Assembly (NCBI GenBank): GCA_026770585.1
Contig: MU646655.1
Coordinates: 365,427 to 380,465, forward strand
Reading direction: 5' to 3'
Source: Baffinella frigidus
Taxonomy: Eukaryota; Cryptophyceae; Cryptomonadales; Baffinellaceae
DNA: 15,039 nucleotides
The notes beneath the pieces are model-generated. The model was given only the letters and a program-made list of their open reading frames with translations, was not told the origin of the DNA and searched no databases. Positions 5,821 through 12,179 of the stretch are shown here, one piece after another. Numbering within the stretch: the first letter of the stretch is position 1; each line of letters starts with the position of its first letter. The position numbers and the translations under genes were made by a program.

Positions 5821-5860
5821 TAGCCCAGATACCCCTGTACTGCTTGCAGCATTTGTCATA

Positions 5861-6010
5861 CAGTGGACCTACCCTAACACATACCCGTCGGGGCCGGACT
5901 GATTGAGTATGTGTTCAGGGTAGGTATGCGTTAAATCGGGGGCCGGCCGAAGGAATATGTGTGGAGGGTAAGTATGTGTTACGGTAGCCTGTATTAGGGT
6001 AGGTGGACTG
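5861..6010 (+). mobile_element. FB-C copy 2
   Basis: The ends CAGTGGACCTACCCTAACAC and its inverse are flanked by TA at 5859-5860 and 6011-6012. It is co-linear with 1477-1664 but lacks 38 internal bases. The flanks of the two copies are unrelated, as expected for independent insertions. Confidence 0.85.
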
Positions 6011-6043
6011 TACTCCGCCTCCTGCCACGCTCTACAGGTCCTC

Positions 6044-6161
6044 CAGGAGTCCCTCACTCATAACAAAGCACCCCCCCTCTAGGACCCTACAGTAGGCCTA
6101 TGCCTAGGGCACTAGGGTGGTCGTAGGGAGTTGGCTCTTTCTTATGAGCGAGGTACCCCTG
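6044..6161 (+). mobile_element. FB-A copy 4, diverged left end
   Basis: The right arm TTTCTTATGAGCGAGGTACC CCTG is standard. The left arm reads CAGGAGTCCCTCACTCATAA with several changes. The core CTAGGACCCTACAGTAGGCC is intact. TA is no longer visible on either side (TC and CA), so this is an older or rearranged copy. Confidence 0.75.
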
Positions 6162-6216
6162 CACCCCTGTACCAGACGACCTTGCAGCTGCTCCACTTCC
6201 AAACGGAGAGACTTTT

Positions 6217-6261
6217 GTCAGGTCAGGCGGTCTCACTTGTGTCAGGTCCGGCGGTCTCAAA
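6217..6261 (+). repeat. 24-bp tandem repeat, two units
   Basis: GTCAGGTCAGGCGGTCTCA at 6217 is followed by GTCAGGTCCGGCGGTCTCA at 6241, one difference in the shared 19 bases. Confidence 0.7.
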
Positions 6262-6374
6262 TTCCGTGTGGAACGGGACTTGGTAGAGGATTTTTCTCGG
6301 ACCGGCCAAATAAGTTGACCCAATGGGTTGCAAAACCTATCCGCTGTGTGGTAATTTTCACACAAATATCGCGT

Positions 6375-6416
6375 TTGGTCACGTATCTCCCGTATATACG
6401 GGAGATACGTGACCAA
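6375..6416. repeat. Perfect 42-bp palindrome without a loop
   Basis: The arm TTGGTCACGTATCTCCCGTA plus T is followed immediately by its exact reverse complement; the centre is at 6395/6396. No mismatches are seen in 21 base pairs. A related GTTACGTGACCAAA occurs at 6870. It is a strong cruciform candidate. Confidence 0.9.
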
Positions 6417-6550
6417 GCCCCGCCCGTGACTTGTACAAACGTTGACAACCCGTCATCTAAAATTCTTCCCTTTCCAGCATCGAGTGGGTAGACCAGACCG
6501 TAGAAAATAGAAATTACGTCAAGAAAATTATATAGAAAAAAAATCTGTAT

Positions 6551-6610
6551 AATTACCTACCGGAGGATGTAGAAAATTTTGGAATTTTCTACATCCTCCG
6601 GTAAGTAATT
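6551..6610. repeat. Hairpin with 28-bp arms and 4-bp loop
   Basis: The arms AATTACCTACCGGAGGATGT AGAAAATT (6551-6578) and 6583-6610 pair with one mismatch around TTGG. It lies in an AT-rich stretch. On RNA it would be a long stable stem. No target duplication is seen. Confidence 0.85.
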
Positions 6611-6616
6611 CTTGAG

Positions 6617-6792
6617 AGCGTTTGCGGTACGGTAAATGTTATCCAAAAACGAGTTGGAGTTTTGAAGTTTTGAAGACTTTTCAAATATTGCAAAGGTCAT
6701 AAAAGATTTTAAACGGACACTCCTGGTACAAATGAAAACTCGAAAACTTCACAACTTGAACTCGTTTGTGGACAACGTTTACCGCAAACGCT
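6617..6792. mobile_element. Foldback related to FB-F by its loop
   Basis: Arms of roughly 53 bp (AGCGTTTGCGGTACGGTAAA at the left end, inverse ending at 6792) show several mismatches. The loop has CAAAGGTCATAAAAGATTTTAAA and TGGTACAAATGAA, closely matching the loop of FB-F copy 1. The outer ends differ from the other FB-F copies, so it is an old relative or an element sharing the loop module. Confidence 0.65.
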
Positions 6793-6994
6793 TTAGCTAA
6801 ACCCACCTCATATCCACTAGGTGGGCTTCGAGGGTTTCGGATTTGAATTTGGGACCGGATTCTAGGGTGTTACGTGACCAAATTTACACTGGAAAATCCT
6901 TGAAATGATTTTTCTCTGGGCAAGTTGATTTGTGTTGATGTGAAAGGTCGGTAGTCCACCGTGTGGTCAGGAGTTTGCCAATGAATTTTGGATC
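6793..6994. other. Spacer, no feature recognised
   Basis: AT-leaning sequence with no supported frame or strong repeat, apart from the TTACGTGACCAAA echo of the palindrome at 6375. Confidence 0.4.
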
Positions 6995-7180
6995 AGGTCC
7001 TTTAGGCTCTTTTAACTCCCACCATAGGTTGCATCAAGCCCCCCCTGTACAGAGGATCGCGGCAGAAACCGGCTCAAGGGTAGTCCTTTATCGGGCGCTT
7101 GAGTTAAACCAAAGGCTCACACTCCCACAGATACCAGGACCACAAGTCGGCTGAAGGCCCACATGGTATCCCATCGTTAC
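6995..7180 (+). repeat. RepL copy 1 (second subtype), internal deletion
   Basis: It begins GGTCCTTTAGGCTCTTTTAA and jumps to the later part of the unit: GTACAGAGGATCGCGGCAGA, GCGCTTGAGTTAAACC, ACCACAAGTCGGCTGAAGGC and CATGGTATCCCAT. These correspond in order to the second half of copy 6 (8126-8402). The subtype with CCCCCCTGTACAGAGGATCG is shared with 10349. Confidence 0.7.
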
Positions 7181-7184
7181 GCCT

Positions 7185-7312
7185 CTAGGTCCTTTAGGTT
7201 TTAAATGCTCCCAACATAGCCCAACGCCACGCCCTTCCGTAGAAAGGACTGCAGAAAGAGCATTTTTGCTTTCTGATCGCGTTTCCTCATTGGAGCTCCA
7301 ACCACGGATACC
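7185..7312 (+). repeat. RepL copy 2
   Basis: The unit start (AGGTCCTTTAGGTTTTAAAT), CCCAACATAGCCCAACG, CACGCCCTTCCGTAGAAAGG and AGCATTTTTGCTTTCTGATCG are followed by the unit's distal GGAGCTCCAACCACGGATAC. The middle is missing compared with copy 6. Short internal hairpin: GCATTTTTGC. Confidence 0.75.
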
Positions 7313-7412
7313 TCCTTTAGGTCCTTTATGTTTTGGTTTCTTCCAACGTATGCCAACGACACGCCTTTCCGTAGATTTTTTTTGCAGAAAAAGCATTTTT
7401 GCTTAGATGTCA
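7313..7412 (+). repeat. RepL copy 3, 5' part
   Basis: It starts CTTTAGGTCCTTTATGTTTT and continues CAACGACACGCCTTTCCGTA and AAAAAGCATTTTTGCTTAGA. A T run replaces the AAAGGACT stretch. It abuts copy 2 directly. Confidence 0.7.
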
Positions 7413-7508
7413 AAACAAACAAATGCAGAGGGGAAAAAATTCACGCTAGATCTGAGGGGAGGCAATCGCAGAAGTCCATTTTGATCAATTTTCTTTGATG
7501 ATTTCCGT

Positions 7509-7580
7509 CCTTCAGGTCCTTGAGGTTTTAATTTCCCCCAACACATGCCAACGATACGCCCTTCCGTAGAAAGGTTCTGC
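7509..7580 (+). repeat. RepL copy 4, short 5' fragment
   Basis: CTTCAGGTCCTTGAGGTTTT through CGATACGCCCTTCCGTAGAA, then the similarity ends. The 7413-7508 interval between copies 3 and 4 holds nothing I can name. Confidence 0.7.
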
Positions 7581-7594
7581 CGATGCATTCTGGT

Positions 7595-7760
7595 TCTTTA
7601 GGTCCTTGAGGTCTTGATTTCTCCCAACATAGCCCAACGACACGCCTTTTTGTAGAAAAGATCTGCATAAAAAGCATTTTTACTTTTGGATCGCATTGAG
7701 CTCTCCAGTGCAGAAGCTCGTGAAGAGGTGATAAAGGGCGAGTTCTCAAGGGGGGTGTTT
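7595..7760 (+). repeat. RepL copy 5
   Basis: CTTTAGGTCCTTGAGGTCTT, CCCAACATAGCCCAACGACA, AAAAAGCATTTTTACTTTTGGATCGC, GAGCTCTCCAGTGCAGAAGC and GGTGATAAAGGG occur in the same order as copies 6 and 7. Confidence 0.75.
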
Positions 7761-7800
7761 GAGGTCAGGGCCGTTATAAGTATCACGGCATCTAGTGCCA

Positions 7801-7857
7801 AGGCCTCTGGACGTTTAGTGCCGGTCAGTGTCAGGGCCTATGGACAATTAGTGCCAG
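7801..7857 (+). repeat. Short tandem repeat
   Basis: GGCCTCTGGACGTTTAGTGC CGGT and GGCCTATGGACAATTAGTGC CAGT lie about 35 bp apart; an earlier partial echo (ATCTAGTGCCAA) precedes them. Diverged duplication. Confidence 0.6.
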
Positions 7858-8125
7858 TTATCTTCGTATACTTTTGTATACTCGGTGATATATGACTCTG
7901 GGTAGGTGACTCTCTAGAGCATCTTTCTGCTCTCGCGTGTCGCCTATCATCCCCATAAGGAACGCTGTAACAACGGATATCTGCTCCAACAACGTACCCA
8001 TTTTTATTGACACTTATGGACTTGATTCGAAAGTGAAATGCACGGCGCAGAAATGAGGCGAGCTCAGACTTTGTTCAGGGTTATCTCAAGTCGAAGTCTA
8101 AGTCAAGGTTTTTCGTGTGGTTAGA
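7858..8125. other. Spacer, no feature recognised
   Basis: I see no supported coding frame, foldback or tandem repeat in this stretch between RepL copies. Confidence 0.4.
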
Positions 8126-8402
8126 TCCTTTAGGTCCTTTAGGTTTTAATTTCGCCCAACATAGCCCAACGCCACGCCCTTCCGTAGAAAGGACTGCAGA
8201 GAAAGCATTTTTGCTTTCGGATCGCGTTTAGCTCTCCAGTGCAGAGGCTCGTGTAGAGGGGATAAAGGGTTGGTTCTCTTGGGGTGCTTGAGTTGATCCA
8301 GAAAATCGCGCTCATCACAATCACCGAACCACAAGTCAGCCTTTATGAGGCTCATGGTATCCCATAGCTGAAGTATGAAAGCTCCAACTACGGATACCCC
8401 AC
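8126..8402 (+). repeat. RepL copy 6, the fullest copy
   Basis: This appears to show the whole unit of about 275 bp: TCCTTTAGGTCCTTTAGGTT, CCCAACATAGCCCAACGCCA, CCTTCCGTAGAAAGGACTGC, AGCATTTTTGCTTTCGGATC, GCTCTCCAGTGCAGAGGCTC, GGTGCTTGAGTTGATCC, ACCACAAGTCAGCC, CATGGTATCCCATAGC and CTCCAACTACGGATACCCC. It has no open frame conserved between copies and no terminal inverted repeat. A SINE or a decayed longer element are both possible; I cannot classify it. Confidence 0.75.
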
Positions 8403-8437
8403 GAGGTGAGAGGGATTGTGTGCGGGGGTGAGGTGAA

Positions 8438-8491
8438 ATCAGTCAGACACCAAAGATGAAAGAGATCAGCCAGACACCAAAGACCCAAGAG
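8438..8491 (+). repeat. 27-bp tandem repeat, two units
   Basis: ATCAGTCAGACACCAAAGAT then ATCAGCCAGACACCAAAGAC, each followed by a purine-rich GAAAGAG or CCAAGAG. Two units only. Confidence 0.7.
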
Positions 8492-8549
8492 ACAGCTCCT
8501 TCCTTTGTTTCGCCGAGGTGACTTTTGATTGACAACCATTCACCTAAAG

Positions 8550-8712
8550 TCCTTTAGGTCCTTTAGGTTTTAATTTCTCCCAACATAGCCCAACGACACG
8601 CCGTTCCGTAGAAGGGATCTGCAGAGAAAGCATTTTTGCTTTCGGATCGCGTTTCGCTCTCCAGTGCAGAGGCTCGTGAAGAGGGGATACAGGGTGGGCT
8701 TTAGGTGGAAGG
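8550..8712 (+). repeat. RepL copy 7
   Basis: TCCTTTAGGTCCTTTAGGTT at the start and GTGCAGAGGCTCGTGAAGAG GGGATACAGGGT at the end follow the first 160 bp of copy 6 with few changes. Confidence 0.8.
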
Positions 8713-8720
8713 ATTGACGA

Positions 8721-8752
8721 GACCGGTCAAATCTAAAATTATTTGACCGGTC
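8721..8752. repeat. Small hairpin with palindromic arms
   Basis: GACCGGTCAAAT and ATTTGACCGGTC pair around CTAAAATT. GACCGGTC is itself a palindrome. Confidence 0.8.
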
Positions 8753-8887
8753 AAAGTCCTGAAGTCGGATGTTGATGGGATGGGTTGTATCTCGGTCGTC
8801 ACAAAAGGAACCACCTAGACCCTTGGATCGCATGGATCGCCCCACCCCCCAAAACAATAACTCCGTCATGAACTTCCTCTTCCCCGA

Positions 8888-9060
8888 CGCCCAACGCCCA
8901 ACGCCCAACGCCCAACGCCCAAACCCGGAACCCCTCCCCACACCCGAAACCCCACACTCCAAACGGCAAACCGCATACCCCCCACCCCTCACCCCTCAAC
9001 CCTCCTCACCCCTCCACCACCCTTCTCATGCTCCCTCACCCCTCCTCACCTCTCTTCCTC
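8888..9060. repeat. CGCCCAA heptamer array and decaying C-rich tract
   Basis: Five exact CGCCCAA units (8888-8922) have the same 7-bp period as the telomere-like repeat. They grade into CCCGAAACCCC, then CCCCTCACCCCTCAACCC-like text to about 9060. The end of the tract is pyrimidine-rich and would serve as a polypyrimidine tract for the acceptor at 9065. Confidence 0.8.
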
Positions 9061-9065
9061 GCGAG

Positions 9066-9200
9066 GCACGGATTGGCGCGGTTCGCCAGAAGAAGTTTCC
9101 GGGTCCGGCGGCAGAGATCACGGAACGCTTCCTCTTCGAGAAAGCAGCAGATCGTGACGGCCTCCCGTCGCGGGTTCCCTACCGCCAGGGATCGGCCAAG
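9066..9200 (+). CDS. Possible internal exon, 45 codons, unknown protein
   Basis: The segment is bounded by a pyrimidine-rich tract ending CGCGAG|G at 9065 and by AAG|GTACCC at 9200/9201, and is exactly 45 codons in phase 0. The peptide includes RQKKFPGPAAEITERFLFEK and DGLPSRVPYRQGSAK; it is mixed and globular-looking, with about 70% G or C at third positions. The reverse frame sharing those wobble positions is closed by a stop near 9179, favouring the forward strand. It joins in phase to 9426. No family recognised, no start codon or upstream exon found. Confidence 0.35.
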
Positions 9201-9257
9201 GTACCCACTACCCCAAGCACAAACCACGTCCACGTGTGAACACTCTCTTCTCCCTTC

Positions 9258-9392
9258 TCGCCCTGGGCGGCAGCACCCCACACGACTGACCAGTTCCAGT
9301 GTCCGCCGTTGGCCCTGGGCTGCAGCACCCTACAGTCCCACCCCGGGCTGCAGCACCCTACACTCGACTGACCAGTTCCAGTGTCCTCCCAT
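9258..9392 (+). repeat. Tandem repeat around TGCAGCACCCTACA within the putative intron
   Basis: CCCTGGGCGGCAGCACCCCA, CCCTGGGCTGCAGCACCCTA and CCCCGGGCTGCAGCACCCTA recur, and CGACTGACCAGTTCCAGTGT occurs twice (9280 and 9364). It is a higher-order duplication of a unit of about 45-80 bp. Confidence 0.8.
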
Positions 9393-9425
9393 GGTGGGAG
9401 TGCAACGCACCCAACGGACCTGAAG

Positions 9426-9551
9426 GTGACGTCGCTAACCCCCTGCCTGGCCACGGCGCAGGCGTACTCGGTGGCGTCGGCACGCGAGGCGCGCCCATCT
9501 GGTGGAGAGACCACCGGGATGTGGCTGGCCGGAGGCTGCTGTCGCCGATGA
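9426..9551 (+). CDS. Possible terminal exon, 41 codons and stop
   Basis: After AAG|G at 9423-9426 the frame reads VTSLTPCLATAQAYSVASAR then EARPSGG...CCRR and TGA at 9549. Third positions are about 78% G or C. It is in phase 0 with the donor at 9200/9201, giving a 226-bp intron that begins GT and ends AG. The acceptor has no good pyrimidine tract, and a reverse frame shares the wobble positions, so the case rests mainly on the in-phase join. No family recognised. Confidence 0.3.
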   Translation: MTSLTPCLATAQAYSVASAREARPSGGETTGMWLAGGCCRR

Positions 9552-9556
9552 GTCTC

Positions 9557-9660
9557 CCTTAGGTCCTTGAGGTTATTTCAACTCCCACCATATGCGGACA
9601 CTGAAAATTGTTCTGAAGGAAAGCCCTGCTTCCTTTCTCCCGACCCATCTCACGCAGATG
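9557..9660 (+). repeat. RepL copy 8 (second subtype)
   Basis: CTTAGGTCCTTGAGGTTATT, ACTCCCACCATATGCGGACA and GCCCTGCTTCCTTTCTCC match copies 9 and 10, which read TCCCAACATAAGCGGACACC and GCCATGCTTCCTTTCGGATC. Confidence 0.7.
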
Positions 9661-9704
9661 AGTCGGATCTGCGTGGCTCAGTACCAATCTGGCAGGCTAT
9701 GCAT

Positions 9705-9745
9705 CTCTTCCTTGCCGGGTCCTGTCGGGTCCCGGCAAGGAAGAG
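9705..9745. repeat. Hairpin with 15-bp arms
   Basis: CTCTTCCTTGCCGGG (9705-9719) and CCCGGCAAGGAAGAG (9731-9745) pair exactly around an 11-bp loop. Confidence 0.85.
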
Positions 9746-9799
9746 CTGCAGGATCTGGCGATGGTCGGGTGCAAACGGGGGCGGGATGAGGGCTCACGC

Positions 9800-9827
9800 G
9801 GAGGAGCGAGTGTGGGGTCGCTCCTCC
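9800..9827. repeat. Hairpin with 10-bp arms
   Basis: GGAGGAGCGA and TCGCTCCTCC pair exactly around GTGTGGGG. The flanking 9828-9968 sequence holds nothing I recognise. Confidence 0.8.
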
Positions 9828-9971
9828 GGGCTAAGCCGGGTCGAGCAGACAGCCTGGCAAGACACTGCAGAAAGGTGCACGATCAGGGTTGAGGGCACTG
9901 GCTGGTCAGCAGCCCTCTGTCGTTGACTGCCTCGAGGAGCGCTGAGTGCCTGACCGCCCCCTAGAAGCATA

Positions 9972-10089
9972 CAGGGGTGCTTCGCTCATAAGAAACTGCC
10001 CCCCTCCATAGGACCACCATAGAGCCCTAGGCTTAGGCCTACTGTAGGGCACTAGGGGGGTGTGGTTTCTTGTGAGCGAGGCGCCCCTG
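9972..10089 (+). mobile_element. FB-A copy 5
   Basis: Ends CAGGGGTGCTTCGCTCATAA and TTCTTGTGAGCGAGGCGCCC CTG, with TA at 9970 and 10090. The core GGACCACCATAGAGCCCTAG then GCCTACTGTAGGGC is in the order seen in copies 2 and 8. Confidence 0.88.
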
Positions 10090-10119
10090 TAGGCTTATCC
10101 GTAGGACCTAAAGATGGTC

Positions 10120-10259
10120 TTATCCGGGGAAACCTATTGTTCTTTCATCTGATGGCAATGAAAATTACCACACAATTCGTTCTTACTAGTAATATTAAAT
10201 CGTTCGCGTAGTAATTTTCATTGGAATCAAATGAAGGAAAAATAGGTTTCCCCGGATAA
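10120..10259. mobile_element. FB-D copy 1, foldback with TTATC ends and 4-bp duplication
   Basis: The arms TTATCCGGGGAAACCTATTG onward (about 49 bp) pair with their inverse to 10259, with a few mismatches. GGTC lies at 10116-10119 and again at 10260-10263, a 4-bp target duplication. The loop holds TACTAGTA and is AT-rich. The end TTATC and duplication length are shared with 13327-13476. No coding capacity. Confidence 0.78.
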
Positions 10260-10348
10260 GGTCCTGGCAGGGGGTGCAGGTTGTTGTACTCAAGATACCC
10301 CATGTAGACCCAGGGGTTGTCTCAGCTTCGGTTAGACACCTTTGTAAA

Positions 10349-10506
10349 CCTTTAGGTCCTTTAGGTTCTTCGAGCTCCCAACATAAGCGGACACCGGAAC
10401 TGGTTCTGTAGAAAGGCCATGCTTCCTTTCGGATCACATCAAGCCCCCCTGTACAGAGGATCGCGGCAGAAACCGGCTAAAGGGTATCCTCATCGGGCTC
10501 TGAGCT
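10349..10506 (+). repeat. RepL copy 9 (second subtype)
   Basis: CCTTTAGGTCCTTTAGGTTC, GAGCTCCCAACATAAGCGGA, GCCATGCTTCCTTTCGGATC, CCCCCTGTACAGAGGATCGC and GGCTAAAGGGTATCC occur in the standard order. It runs directly into RepA copy 3. Confidence 0.75.
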
Positions 10507-10600
10507 ACCAAAACGGCCACAATGTGTTCCCCCCACTGAGGTTGTGTGTGCGCAGGACCTAGAGAAAGGGCATGCGCACTTTTTACGTTGCGAACGAAGG
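10507..10600 (+). repeat. RepA copy 3
   Basis: ACCAAAACGGCCACAATGTG, CCCCACTGAGGTTGTGTGTG and GCAGGACCTAGAGAAAGGGC then ATGCGCAC align with 5355-5440. It sits between RepL copy 9 and FB-A copy 6. Confidence 0.75.
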
Positions 10601-10621
10601 GATAATGACCTCTTCGGGATA

Positions 10622-10738
10622 CAGGGTTACCTCGCTCATAAGAAAGCACCTCCTCCTAGGACCCTACTGTAGGGATATGCCTAGGGCCCTATGGTGGTCC
10701 TAGGCGGGGGGGCGGTTTCTTATGAGCGAGGTACCCCT
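10622..10738 (+). mobile_element. FB-A copy 6
   Basis: Left end CAGGGTTACCTCGCTCATAA (one base short of the usual CAGGGG), right end TTTCTTATGAGCGAGGTACC CCTG. TA precedes it; GA follows, so the right duplication has decayed. The core CCTAGGACCCTACTGTAGGG is standard. Confidence 0.85.
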
Positions 10739-10818
10739 GGAGATAGGCCCGCCTCGGGATATGCATGGGAAGCGCTCCTGGAACGATCCCTACCTTGCCT
10801 TGAACGATAGTCTCTGGG

Positions 10819-11163
10819 CCACACAGCGGACTACAAAGGCGTTTCGTGAATGATCCAGAAGTGAATTATCCATAGGATCCTACGGTAGGGAATACCGTAG
10901 GGACATAGGCTGGCCACACGAGGCTATCCATGCGAACAGAATAAAAGGGACTTTTAAAGTTTTGTAAGGAAATGATCACGGATAAGGTTAAGTTAGTAAC
11001 CGACCGACCGCTCAGCGGGCGGAAACGTGATCATTTCCCCACAAAACTTTTAAAGTCCCTTTTATTCTGTTCGCCTGGGTAGCCTCGTGTGGGGCCCTAC
11101 GGACATCCTAACCGATTCTTGAGTAGAACCCGACAAAAAATCCCTTCGTAGCCCGCTGTGTGG
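10819..11163 (+). mobile_element. FB-G copy 1, split by a nested foldback
   Basis: The ends CCACACAGCGGACTACAAAG and its inverse (CTTCGTAGCCCGCTGTGTGG) match the FB-G element at 13547. The parts 10819-10913 and 11093-11163 are co-linear with that element, and the 179-bp foldback 10914-11092 lies at its centre. No coding capacity. Confidence 0.75.
10914..11092. mobile_element. Foldback with about 67-bp arms nested in FB-G copy 1
   Basis: The arms begin CCACACGAGGCTATCCATGC and continue GAACAGAATAAAAGGGACTT to ATGATCACG; the right arm is its inverse with about four mismatches. The loop of about 45 bp holds GACCGACCGCTCAGCGG. The absence of comparable sequence in FB-G copy 2 supports insertion. 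No clear target duplication. Confidence 0.8.
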
Positions 11164-11228
11164 GTCGCCATGAACAAAGGTCACTAAAATTGGCCGCGGG
11201 TGAGAAAATACGTGTTTATTCGGATTAC

Positions 11229-11451
11229 ACCCAAAACACCATGGCTATGATGGTAGCCTTCCCACCCGAGAACGCTGGAGCACCCTATTTACATGATGGC
11301 AGCCTTCCCACCCGAGCTGCCATCATAGCCATGGTGTTTTGGGTTCTCGGGTTGTAAATAGGGTGCTCCAGCCTGCTCCAACCCGAGAACGCAAAGGCTG
11401 CCATCCAGCCTGCTCCAACCCGAGAACGCTGGAGCACCCTATTTACATGCG
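11229..11451. repeat. Complex locus of overlapping inverted and direct repeats
   Basis: The arms 11229-11256 (ACCCAAAACACCATGGCTAT) and 11317-11344 are inverted with one mismatch. The segment CCCGAGAACGCTGGAGCACC CTATTTACATG occurs forward at 11266 and 11421 and inverted around 11346-11376. CAGCCTGCTCCAACCCGAGA ACGC is duplicated (about 11370 and 11406). AGCCTTCCCACCCGAG also occurs twice. Several alternative stem-loops are possible. It looks like a foldback that has repeatedly rearranged. Confidence 0.75.
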
Positions 11452-11576
11452 GGGTTGTCAGGGTGTGTACCAGGAACGGTACAAACCCTTACCAGGGACC
11501 AGACCAGAGACCAGACTCTGGAATCTCCGGAGGGACGTGACCAACCCCGCCGAAGTTACTACACATCCTTTAGGTC

Positions 11577-11700
11577 CTTTAGGTTCTTCGAGCTCCCAAC
11601 ATAGGCGGACACTGGAACTTGTTCTGCAGAAAAGCCATGCTTCCTTTCGGATCACATTCAGGCCCCCCGGTGCAGAGGATCGCAGCACAAAAGTCTACTT
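11577..11700 (+). repeat. RepL copy 10 (second subtype)
   Basis: CCTTTAGGTCCTTTAGGTTC, GAGCTCCCAACATAGGCGGA, GCCATGCTTCCTTTCGGATC and CGGTGCAGAGGATCGCAGCA follow the order of copy 9 and end near the RepL middle. Confidence 0.75.
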
Positions 11701-11714
11701 GTAAAGGACCTGGG

Positions 11715-11815
11715 TTTTAAATTGCGTGCTCCAGCGTCCTCGAGTGGAAGAGAGGGGGGCGGACCCGGAATCTCATAGAAGGGTGGAGCACCGAATCTAG
11801 AGCGTTCTCGAGTGG
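11715..11815. repeat. Diverged relatives of the 11229-11451 repeats
   Basis: TTTTAAATTGCGTGCTCCAG CGTCCTCGAGTGG resembles the inverse of the AACGCTGGAGCACCCTATTT module, and GGTGGAGCACCGAATCTAGA GCGTTCTCGAGTGG is a second, differently oriented relative. A further echo (ACGAGAATGCTAGAGGGGCC) is at 12409. Confidence 0.5.
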
Positions 11816-11857
11816 TCTCCGAGAAGGCCTTGTCGGGCTAGGACCTAACCGACGGTA

Positions 11858-12020
11858 CAGGGGTACCTCGCTCATAAGAAACAACCCCCCCCTAGGACCC
11901 TACAGTAGGCCTATGCCTAGGGCCCTATGGTGCCCCCCCTAGGACCCTACAGTAGGCCTATGCCTAGGGCCCTATGGTGGTCCTAGGGGGGGGCAGTTTC
12001 TTATGAGTGAGGTACCCCTG
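11858..12020 (+). mobile_element. FB-A copy 7, with duplicated core
   Basis: Ends CAGGGGTACCTCGCTCATAA and its inverse, with TA at 11856 and 12021. The core of about 47 bp (CCCCCCTAGGACCCTACAGT through GGCCCTATGGTG) occurs twice in tandem, making it 163 bp instead of about 118. Such duplication suggests slippage or fork stalling in the hairpin. Confidence 0.9.
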
Positions 12021-12057
12021 TAGGACCTCACCGACGTGACGGGAATTCGGGCCCCTA

Positions 12058-12177
12058 CAAGGGTACCTCGCTCATAAGAACCCCCCCCCCCCCCCTAGGA
12101 CCACCACAGGGCCCTAGGCATAGCCCTACTGTAGGGTCCTAGGAGGAGGCGCTTTCGTATGAGCGAGGTACCCCATG
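12058..12177 (-). mobile_element. FB-A copy 8, the uninterrupted counterpart of copy 2
   Basis: Ends CAAGGGTACCTCGCTCATAA and GAGCGAGGTACCCCATG with TA outside. The core GGACCACCACAGGGCCCTAG then CCTACTGTAGGGTCCTAGGA matches copy 2 without the FB-B insertion. A long C run (about 15) lies in the left arm. Only 35 bp separates it from copy 7. Confidence 0.85.
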
Positions 12178-12179
12178 TA

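Larger units (their letters stand above)
5546..5837 (+). mobile_element. FB-A copy 3 (variant), holding two further hairpins
   Basis: The outer ends CAGGGGTATCTGGG and CCCAGATACCCCTG are inverted and TA-flanked (5544, 5838). The left arm continues TTATAAGAA; the right arm reads TTCTTATA then, after FB-B copy 4, GCCCAGAT. Removing that insertion restores the arm match. A perfect-looking hairpin at 5596-5674 fills much of the loop. The ends differ from the main FB-A type by several bases, so this is a variant. Confidence 0.75.

Noticed and set aside
6339-6353. CCGCTGTGTGG at 6343 as an FB-G end
   Set aside because: Only 11 bases match the FB-G terminus, and no partner end or core is seen nearby.
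7088-8355. Several reverse-strand frames with the similar peptide RKGVSLAYVGRNQN or GVALGYVGRN
   Set aside because: They come from repeated RepL copies in opposite orientation; the frames differ in start and end and break between copies.
7185-8712. RepL as a tRNA-derived SINE (ATAGCCCAAC resembling an A box)
   Set aside because: No convincing B box or tRNA-like fold is visible, and copies end at varied 3' points without a poly-A or simple tail.
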